This document shows, piece by piece, positions 21,094-26,868 of a stretch of DNA of 26,868 nucleotides. A program made the position numbers and the translations under genes. How positions within the stretch are numbered: the first letter of the stretch is position 1; every line of letters begins with the position of its first letter. The notes beneath the pieces are model-generated. The model did not search any database, was not told the DNA's origin, and saw nothing but the letters and a program-made list of their open reading frames with translations. The DNA is from a virus. The DNA lies in the IMG/VR virus record IMGVR_UViG_3300043409_001110, positions 1 through 26,868 of that record. One strand, 5' to 3'.

Positions 21094-22266
21094 TTATAGC
21101 CAGCAGTTATATTCTGCTGTTACAATACCCTTATCTGGATGAACAAACATCAACGGTTGTGATGGTTGCCCAATAGCCGCGAGGCTCTCCATAGCATAAG
21201 TGTTTGTAGATTCTGGACTACCAGAAATTCTGAACTGTACAGTATTAAACGTCATCTTAGTTGGTGTGTGAAAATGTCCACAGTAAACATCTGTAAAATC
21301 TTCCTGTACAGCCCCAACTTTCCAGCCATAGACTTTCTTTTGAAAGCCGTAGAGGGTAGAAAGACTACCAAACTGATCACCATGAATCAACATTGACTTA
21401 TAATTGCCAATTGCGTCAATAGCATACCAATTTCTTTCTCCACGCCCGTCAGGGATATGGAAACGAATTCTTTTTTCATCTTCGTACATTAACTGAACAA
21501 TACGGTAAAGCATTCTGTCAGCATTAGTCTCTGGATCGTGATCTCTTCGTGAACGACCACCAATAGCACCATGATTACCAATAACACCGACAAAAACAAC
21601 CTTCTCAAAGTTTTCCAACATTTTGTTGATAAACTTTCTCATGATTCTTGGACCGTCTACAGTTACCTGACGGTACAAACCACCATCAACTAAGAAGCTT
21701 TGCCCTGGGAAAATAAGTTCACCCTCAACAATATCTCCAAGACACCAAATATGAATTTCATTAATTGGGTGATCTGCTCTTTGAACATTTGTTACATCAA
21801 CAACTTTTTGAGCAAATCTTTCAATGCGCTCTTCACAAACAGTAGAGTTGTAATCAGGTGTAACTTTAGCAAGTTGCCAGTCGGCTAGAACTGCAACTGC
21901 TACTTCTTCATTTTTGTTATTCTTCTTAGTTTTGGTTGCAAAAAAATTCCTATCAATTTCGGTAGGCTTTTGTTTTACAATTGTATCCTTCACAGCTGAA
22001 TAAACAGCAGAAGCAATTTCATCCTGCTTACTCTTAACTTTCTCATACTCTGAAAGAAGTTTGCTGTAAGCAACACGCAAAGCAGCATCGCTCGTACTAT
22101 CACTAGAAGTTTCTAGACCAGGAATATCCACAATTCCATTTTCTTTTCTGAATTTACATAATCCAAGCACATCCATTGACTTACGACATGATGGATGTGC
22201 ATACTTTTGATTGGGTGAATTTGGTTCAAACTCAAGTTCACAATTCTTACCTTCGCATTTACTCAT
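21094..22266 (-). CDS. Calcineurin-like metallophosphoesterase with N-terminal zinc finger
   Basis: A 390-residue protein. Residues 4-37 hold C4, C9, C27 and C37 (with H24), likely a small zinc finger. A helix with coiled-coil character follows (about 60-97). The phosphoesterase domain has D129 in ADWQLAK (DxQ in place of the classical DxH), GD at 177-178, GNH at 230-232, H295 in IHGDQ, and GHFH at 330-333, the family's metal ligands. It should cleave a phosphoester, possibly in nucleic acid; the family includes nucleases. The gene is first in a unit with a candidate promoter at 22291-22299. The start at ATG 22266 has AGGAGAAA. Confidence 0.85.
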   Translation of the reverse strand: MSKCEGKNCELEFEPNSPNQKYAHPSCRKSMDVLGLCKFRKENGIVDIPGLETSSDSTSDAALRVAYSKLLSEYEKVKSKQDEIASAVYSAVKDTIVKQKPTEIDRNFFATKTKKNNKNEEVAVAVLADWQLAKVTPDYNSTVCEERIERFAQKVVDVTNVQRADHPINEIHIWCLGDIVEGELIFPGQSFLVDGGLYRQVTVDGPRIMRKFINKMLENFEKVVFVGVIGNHGAIGGRSRRDHDPETNADRMLYRIVQLMYEDEKRIRFHIPDGRGERNWYAIDAIGNYKSMLIHGDQFGSLSTLYGFQKKVYGWKVGAVQEDFTDVYCGHFHTPTKMTFNTVQFRISGSPESTNTYAMESLAAIGQPSQPLMFVHPDKGIVTAEYNCWL

Positions 22267-22290
22267 TATTTCTCCTACTCGGTTGGGTCA

Positions 22291-22299
22291 ATCGTACCA
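22291..22299 (-). promoter_or_regulatory. Candidate extended -10 promoter for the regulatory/replication unit
   Basis: TGGTACGAT on the minus strand is an extended -10 (TGnTAnnAT). The predicted start site is about 22284, giving a leader of some 17 bases that still contains the AGGAG binding site of the phosphoesterase gene. No clear -35 at 17 bases. It lies in the only gap between the tail module with its HNH gene and the regulatory block. Confidence 0.5.
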
Positions 22300-22322
22300 C
22301 AAACAGTAGGCATTATTTGTCA

Positions 22323-22760
22323 TTAGGAAAGTTTTTTTTGCATATTTACTTTTTTAGAAAAATCACGCTTTTGCGTATGAGGTTTAGTATTTTTAACATT
22401 TTCCCTCATCTTATCTCTCTGCTTCATATTAGGCTTTCTTCCTTCCATATGTAGAGCGCTATGTTCTTTATGAGTACAAACAAAAAAGTTTTCAACACGA
22501 TTGTCCACTTTAATTTCATTTATATGATGAACTGTTTCCCAAGGCTGGAGATATCGACCAAGATAGTTTTCCATCACAAGCCTATGTTCATAAACATAAC
22601 CACGAATATTCCGGGGATGATCTGGAAGCAATATTCTTATATAACCTTTGTCATCAATATATTTACCGCCAGCAAAGTTGGGGTTGTTAGAGCCAGTATT
22701 GTTTTTGGGTGACCAGTTTATATCTTGCCGTTTAGAAGCTAATTCTCTTCTAGCATGCAA
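22323..22760 (-). CDS. Free-standing HNH homing endonuclease
   Basis: A 145-residue HNH nuclease. VYEHRLVMENYLGR (56-69), TVHHINEIKVDNRVEN (77-92) and THKEHSALH (96-104) give the first His, the HH pair at 78-79, N91 and the last His residues of the HNH/beta-beta-alpha-metal motif. The N-terminal NNPNFAGGKYIDDKGYI (25-41) is common in phage homing endonucleases. The C-terminal basic tail (KQRDKMRENVKNTKP) resembles a NUMOD-type DNA-binding helix. It starts at TTG 22760, two bases after the previous stop, with no good Shine-Dalgarno, so expression is probably low. Its place between two modules and poor start fit a mobile invader. No intron is evident around it. Confidence 0.85.
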   Translation of the reverse strand: MHARRELASKRQDINWSPKNNTGSNNPNFAGGKYIDDKGYIRILLPDHPRNIRGYVYEHRLVMENYLGRYLQPWETVHHINEIKVDNRVENFFVCTHKEHSALHMEGRKPNMKQRDKMRENVKNTKPHTQKRDFSKKVNMQKKLS

Positions 22761-22762
22761 TT

Positions 22763-23470
22763 TTAGATACCGCCAGCATCTTCAACATAAATTTGTACAG
22801 GGGCAGTAGTAGTGACAAGAAGACCCCAACTGGGAAGGTTGACATTGCTAAGACCTTGCACCCTTTGCACTGTCAGAATAAAACTTTGATTAGTTAGAGC
22901 GCTACCAGTAGTCCTTAAAAGAGAATACGTTCCCGCTCCTATTTTACTTGGATAAGCAGCTGTTTTAATTGCTTCATTAGAAATATTTGCCATATTTGCG
23001 CGAAGGTTTGTAGCGTTATTACCTGTTGCTGCTGCTACATTGATATAACTAAAAGTATGAGGAGTAACCTCCCAAGAAGCAATTTTTCCAACATTACTGT
23101 TGGCTGTAATAGTAGCAGAATTAAACAAACTTATAATAAATTTAGAATCCTCATTGCCAACATCAGCGACATTAATTGAAGGAATATTAACAGTTATTTT
23201 ATAATATCTGTTTTCATCAATATTAACTCTTCTATCTTGACCGCCAGTAGCAGTGTCATCTTTCAAAGAAACCAATATATTCTCAACACCAAAATTAGTA
23301 TAAGTTAAAGTAGTATTCGTGTTTACTTGATTAAACTTAATAACACCAGAAGCTTTATCATCAACTACATCTTTAACTTGCTCAATATTAGTTGACATTT
23401 GAGCAAGTCTAAGACTGGATATAGGAGTACCATCACTCCAAGAAACAAAATTATAGTTTTCGTAAGCCAT
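22763..23470 (-). CDS. Probable virion/tail protein (235 aa)
   Basis: A 235-residue protein with GGAGAAGT before its ATG. Residues 9-34 (SWSDGTPISSLRLAQMSTNIEQVKD) resemble the N-terminal part of several phage tail-fibre and minor tail proteins, where a W-x-D-G-T-P segment precedes a short helix. The rest is strand-rich, Asn/Thr/Ala-rich and lacks cysteine, like a trimeric beta adhesin or receptor-binding head. No enzymatic motif is seen. It follows the S74 fibre and one unknown gene, so it probably decorates the tail tip or fibre. Family not certain. Confidence 0.65.
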   Translation of the reverse strand: MAYENYNFVSWSDGTPISSLRLAQMSTNIEQVKDVVDDKASGVIKFNQVNTNTTLTYTNFGVENILVSLKDDTATGGQDRRVNIDENRYYKITVNIPSINVADVGNEDSKFIISLFNSATITANSNVGKIASWEVTPHTFSYINVAAATGNNATNLRANMANISNEAIKTAAYPSKIGAGTYSLLRTTGSALTNQSFILTVQRVQGLSNVNLPSWGLLVTTTAPVQIYVEDAGGI

Positions 23471-23496
23471 ACTTCTCCATTATACTATAAAATCAA

Positions 23497-24243
23497 TTAA
23501 AAAACGATTGGCCCTCTATATTGGTAACTCAAGATCTTACTCTCAACCCATTCTTCAAATAATGGGGTTATATTAGGCACACCACTAGGTCTTTGAGTTG
23601 CATTAGGATCACCTTGTAAATATAGTGACACATGCGTATCTGGGAAATTGTCCATAATCTCTGTACGAACAGCATCTGGCATATCCAAAAATTCTAGTAT
23701 TTTAGTGGAAATAGTGGACTGAACCTCTGTGTTATTAAAAGGTGCTTTTGAAACAATATCCCATTCAATAATAAGTTTAAACAATTCACCCAAAGTTCTA
23801 GCATGCCTTTGAGGATGAAGTGCTATCAAAGAATTCTCTAAATATTCAGACAACTCCTTTTTACTTTCGGGAATCCAATCATTATCAATAGCTTTTTGTT
23901 GCCATTCTTCAAGATTGTCATAATTTCTTTTCACAATGTCCAACTGGCTTTCCTGCCATTCAGAATAAATTATATAAAAATGAGGAGCACAATCAATAAT
24001 AGGAACTAAATATTTGACATTACCCAAGGTTGAATTAAGAGGAAGACCATACGGAACACCTTCCTTCCAAGTGATACATACTGGGCCAACAGTATCAGAA
24101 TCACACCGACCTTCAGACTGGTTATCCTTATTAATTTTTGCACAAGCAGCAAAAGAAAAAACACCGTAATTATCAGTATTATCAATAATCTTATCCAAAT
24201 AACCATATTGGCTTCTAGCTGTTCCATAATCTTGTAAACTCAT
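23497..24243 (-). CDS. Hypothetical protein in tail-fibre region (248 aa)
   Basis: A 248-residue protein with GAGGAG before its ATG. Four cysteines lie in the first third (C34, C47, C56, C84). The N-terminal third has strands (GVFSFAACAKINK; GPVCITWKEGVPYG), the middle is helical and acidic (ESQLDIVKRNYDNLEEWQQ) and the C-terminus contains SLYLQGDPNATQRPSGVPN. No signal peptide, membrane helix or catalytic motif is recognised. It sits between the S74 fibre and another fibre-like protein, so a tail or fibre assembly role is likely from context only. Confidence 0.6.
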   Translation of the reverse strand: MSLQDYGTARSQYGYLDKIIDNTDNYGVFSFAACAKINKDNQSEGRCDSDTVGPVCITWKEGVPYGLPLNSTLGNVKYLVPIIDCAPHFYIIYSEWQESQLDIVKRNYDNLEEWQQKAIDNDWIPESKKELSEYLENSLIALHPQRHARTLGELFKLIIEWDIVSKAPFNNTEVQSTISTKILEFLDMPDAVRTEIMDNFPDTHVSLYLQGDPNATQRPSGVPNITPLFEEWVESKILSYQYRGPIVF

Positions 24244-24253
24244 TGTAAACTCC

Positions 24254-26155
24254 TCATCTATTCTCTAAAGCCTCTAAGCGCTCTAATACTTCTTTCAAAG
24301 CAGAGACCGTTATACTTAGTATACCATTTGCGTCATACATTGACGGTGAAAAATTCTTAGGATCTGTGTAATCCATTTCCTTACCTTCAACATAAGGTAA
24401 ATTATAATCATAATGAATTAACCCAGTATCAACCTCTTCTACATCCTCAACAATAAAACCATATTGAGTATCTAAAGCCTTAAAATATTTTTCAATATCA
24501 CTGGATAAAGGATGAGCTTTCCAAGTATATGAGACAGGGTTTAATTTCTTAACTAATCTAGAAGCAGTATCTATCGGATTAATGTTCTCTTTTAAAACCC
24601 TTCTTGAAGAAGACTGAACAATTCTTCCTGCTGTTGTTCTCACAACGGTAGTACCAGTTCCTGACCCAATACCAGTGTTAAAATAAATGTTTAAATTGGC
24701 TGAACCTGTTGGGCTAATTGCGAACTTACTAATATTTTGCATAGCAAACTGCCTAGTATCCACAACAATTGTATTACCAAAAGTAGTGTCATCAAAGCCC
24801 TCTATAGACCCGACAACGGCATTGTTATATTTTAAAGATATTGTGCTACCAGAAATAAGTGTGCCAACACCACCAGAGGAAACAAGCAACTGATTATTAA
24901 GTGTAAGAGATCCTTGTGCCAAAGAAGTAGATGAAATAGTCATACCAGCGATAGTGCCATTAATCATATCAAGAACACCACCAGCAGTTAAACTATAATT
25001 AGTACCATTAACAAAAGATGCCCTTCCATTAGCGTAAATAACAGCATTACCAGCATCAATCCTTCCGTTAGAATATAAAACAGTACTCCCGCCTTCAATA
25101 GTGGTATTAGAAAGAGTCCAACCACCAACTACCCCAGCAGCAGCTTTCAAATCTCCCTGCTCGTTAACATTAAATGGGGCACCAGAAAAAGTTGTACCGC
25201 CCAACGAAATAGAACCATCGGAATAAACTTTAAAAACATTAGCACTAGTAACATCGGCGCCAACGATCAAAGTGCCACCACGAATAGCTGCACCAGTAAT
25301 AGTACTAGCAGCACCAGCAGTAATGTTACCAGTGATCGTTGCACTAGTAGCGACCAGAGCACCAGCATTGCTAACAGTGAAAGCACCAGAACCAATATTG
25401 ATTGAAGTACCAGAAATAGTACCACCAGTAACAACGCTACCAGATATGTTACTAGCAGTACCAGCAGTAATGTTACCAGTAATTGTTGCAGAAGTAGCAA
25501 CAAGAGCACCCTGCTCTGTAACACGAAATGGGGCATTAGCAAAAGTTGTATTACTGCCCAGTGACAGAGAACCATCGGCATAAACTTTAAAAAGATTAGC
25601 AGTAGCAGTGTTGCCAATAGTGATAGTTCCACCCGTGATGGTACCGCCAGTAACATTGCCGTTAGTTAAGCTACTAGCACTACCAGCAGTGATGTTACCA
25701 GTAATAGTAACGTTATTGTTAAACTCAGCACTACCATCACTTCTAATCTGCCAACCAGTAGTGCTTGCTGAATAATTATTACTACTAATTGTGTCTCCAA
25801 CTTGAACAACATTAATAGCAAGTTCATTAGCAGTAATAGTATTAGCACGAATATTAATAGCAGTAATCTCTTCAGCCCCGATATGTTGACCCTGAACAGA
25901 ATTGGGAGCTAAAATAATGCCAGCAGGTGCAAGTATTTGACTTGATATAAAACTAGCAATATACTGATCAAAACGGATTTGATTATCGGTACGAATTATC
26001 TCTCTATCATTATTTTCACCATTAAGTGAAATATCTGTACCAAAATCAAAAATACTGTATTTACTGAAATCAATGAGAGAAGAAGAAACACCGTCATGCT
26101 TATGACCGCCAGATCTAAAGAATCTTATATTAGTTTCCGATGTACTAGCAGGCAT
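24254..26155 (-). CDS. Tail fibre with C-terminal S74 intramolecular chaperone
   Basis: A 633-residue fibre. The N-terminus contains SGGHKHDGVSSSLIDFSKY (15-33), an attachment-type segment seen in phage fibres. The shaft (about 140-340) is built of repeats: three units TITGNITAG (149-157, 224-232, 273-281), two units FKVY(A/S)DG followed by APF.V.EQG, and alternating Val/Thr/Gly/Ala, a beta-helical or triple-beta-spiral pattern. The C-terminal ~120 residues are a peptidase S74 chaperone: S517-R-R-V-L-K522-EN (Ser five residues before Lys), PVSYTWK (540-546) and GFIVEDVE (566-573), ending in a helix (LSITVSALKEVLERLEAL). It folds the trimer and cuts itself off. The ATG shares a base with the previous stop (TAATG). 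Confidence 0.9.
   Translation of the reverse strand: MPASTSETNIRFFRSGGHKHDGVSSSLIDFSKYSIFDFGTDISLNGENNDREIIRTDNQIRFDQYIASFISSQILAPAGIILAPNSVQGQHIGAEEITAINIRANTITANELAINVVQVGDTISSNNYSASTTGWQIRSDGSAEFNNNVTITGNITAGSASSLTNGNVTGGTITGGTITIGNTATANLFKVYADGSLSLGSNTTFANAPFRVTEQGALVATSATITGNITAGTASNISGSVVTGGTISGTSINIGSGAFTVSNAGALVATSATITGNITAGAASTITGAAIRGGTLIVGADVTSANVFKVYSDGSISLGGTTFSGAPFNVNEQGDLKAAAGVVGGWTLSNTTIEGGSTVLYSNGRIDAGNAVIYANGRASFVNGTNYSLTAGGVLDMINGTIAGMTISSTSLAQGSLTLNNQLLVSSGGVGTLISGSTISLKYNNAVVGSIEGFDDTTFGNTIVVDTRQFAMQNISKFAISPTGSANLNIYFNTGIGSGTGTTVVRTTAGRIVQSSSRRVLKENINPIDTASRLVKKLNPVSYTWKAHPLSSDIEKYFKALDTQYGFIVEDVEEVDTGLIHYDYNLPYVEGKEMDYTDPKNFSPSMYDANGILSITVSALKEVLERLEALENR
25314..25702. 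repeat. Imperfect DNA repeats inside the fibre shaft
   Basis: A segment starting ACCAGCAGTAATGTTACCAG recurs at 25314 (about 50 bases), 25460 (about 50 bases) and, shorter, at 25681. The first two copies continue alike through GTTGCA..AGTAGC and on to AGAGCACC. They encode the repeated TITGNITAG/GALVATSA shaft units. They offer homology for recombination that would change fibre length. Confidence 0.7.
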
Positions 26156-26868
26156 TACACCACCTTCCTTAAAGTCATAGTTTGAGAATATCCACTACCA
26201 GTAGTAGTATTTATAGATATGACCCAATAATCACTATTAATTATATCAAATTGATCAAGTGTAGATATACGAATTCTATCCCCAACTTGGATAGTAGGCA
26301 TTAAAATCGTATTTATTTCAATAATTGGGATTGGTTCAGAAAGTTTTTCAATTATAAAATCAGCAATAGCCTGAGCATGTCCTGAATCAGTAATGAATGG
26401 ACTATCTATAACAATTTCTTTTAGACCGTACTTTCTTCTATTCTCAGAATTAATAGCCTTTTGCTCAACTACTTGATTCTTGTTCTCTGACACCTGTATA
26501 GGTATACCAGCAATAGAAGTAAAAGCAACTTTCTGAGTCATAGGGTCAGTACCTTCAGCAAAAGCAATACTGTTTGCACCAACGTTTTCAGATGCCGAAA
26601 TAATAAGATTACCCTTGAAAGGAGATGCAGACCAATGAAGAATATTTATTTCATCTGGGTCTTCAAATAAGATCCCAGTAATAAAAGGATTTTTAACATT
26701 TAAAGAAGGAATCTTGTCATACTCAAAATTAAAATATCTAACCTCTCTGATCAATGAGTTAGCGTTATGAGAAACAGCAGTAGTGCCAAGAGCGCCCCTT
26801 TCGGCAGATAAAAAGTTAAGGCTGTTTTTACTTGAATATTTAATAATTTCACTATCAATAACAATATA
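26155..26868 (-). CDS. Tail hub-like/virion protein, partial (N-terminus cut by window edge)
   Basis: The frame is open from the right window edge to TAA at 26155-26157, 237 codons, so the true start lies outside; a TTG at 26754 is internal, not a start. The first visible residues include IDSEIIKYSS and LSAERGALGTTAVSH, a pattern (E-I-I-x-Y ... R-G-x-x-G-T-x-A-x-x-H) found in tail and baseplate proteins. The C-terminus has EIVIDSPFITD, a helix (AQAIADFIIEKL) and QVGDRIRIST followed by YWVISIN, like the last domain of phage tail hub or Tal-type proteins. It probably joins the tail tip to the following fibre, whose gene overlaps it by one base. Confidence 0.7.
   Translation of the reverse strand, partial: YIVIDSEIIKYSSKNSLNFLSAERGALGTTAVSHNANSLIREVRYFNFEYDKIPSLNVKNPFITGILFEDPDEINILHWSASPFKGNLIISASENVGANSIAFAEGTDPMTQKVAFTSIAGIPIQVSENKNQVVEQKAINSENRRKYGLKEIVIDSPFITDSGHAQAIADFIIEKLSEPIPIIEINTILMPTIQVGDRIRISTLDQFDIINSDYWVISINTTTGSGYSQTMTLRKVV

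Noticed and set aside
25267-25656. 129-codon Leu/Val-rich frame on the minus strand (and a Pro/Val-rich frame on the plus strand)
   Set aside because: Both are shadows of the repetitive fibre shaft; low complexity, no binding sites.
1-26868. tRNA genes, integrase, attachment site or prophage repressor
   Set aside because: No cloverleaf with T-loop sequence, no tyrosine or serine recombinase motif, and no direct-repeat pair marking an attachment site was seen.

Overview
The window is a stretch of an AT-rich double-stranded DNA phage genome (sampled lines look roughly 35-40% G+C). All 39 coding regions I support lie on the minus strand, so transcription runs from the high coordinates to the low ones. 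Genes are packed tightly. Many stop and start codons overlap (ATGA, GTGA or TAATG junctions) and most starts have a purine-rich Shine-Dalgarno sequence. The host is best guessed as an actinobacterium, because gene 19858..20085 has the four-cysteine pattern of WhiB proteins, a family known only from Actinobacteria and their phages. The low G+C would suit a freshwater lineage such as Nanopelagicales, but that is inference. No integrase, lysogeny repressor, tRNA or CRISPR array was found.

Layout in transcription order. (1) 26868-22763: the end of a tail/virion module, with a tail hub-like protein cut by the window edge, an S74-chaperone tail fibre, and two further virion-type proteins. A free-standing HNH endonuclease (22323-22760) follows. 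(2) 22299-19541: a new transcription unit starting at a candidate extended -10 promoter. It holds a metallophosphoesterase, an r1t-like holin, a zinc ribbon protein, a MerR-type regulator, a small conserved protein, a WhiB-like regulator and a small protein next to the helicase. (3) 19551-11164: the replisome, with DnaB helicase, DnaG-type primase, candidate single-strand binding protein, SAM methyltransferase, HAD phosphatase, DNA polymerase III alpha and a RecA/UvsX-like recombinase. (4) 11088-6221: a nuclease and modification block, with a PD-(D/E)XK-like protein, a one-helix membrane peptide, a C5 cytosine methyltransferase, a Cas4-like 4Fe-4S exonuclease, a zinc-finger protein, a RuvC-like resolvase, an HTH protein and a YkgJ-type cysteine protein. 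(5) 6185-974: a GT4 glycosyltransferase, terminase small and large subunits, two small proteins, a strong intrinsic terminator, and a GT-A glycosyltransferase that appears to be expressed from its own leaderless promoter. (6) 973-1: a non-coding stretch with three 36-bp palindromic repeats, a small reading frame with no normal start codon, and two unknown genes, the last cut by the window edge.

Together the genes describe a phage that brings most of its own fork: helicase, possible loader, primase, SSB, and a polymerase whose PHP domain keeps all the proofreading metal ligands. It adds a recombination set (RecA-like, RuvC-like, Cas4-like, PD-(D/E)XK-like), then packages through its own terminase. 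Two glycosyltransferases, a small-molecule type methyltransferase and a HAD phosphatase suggest modification of a virion, sugar or DNA component. The parts most worth a second look are the 36-bp repeat array with the start-less reading frame beside it, the terminator/leaderless-promoter junction, and the start-of-module promoter in front of the WhiB/MerR regulators.
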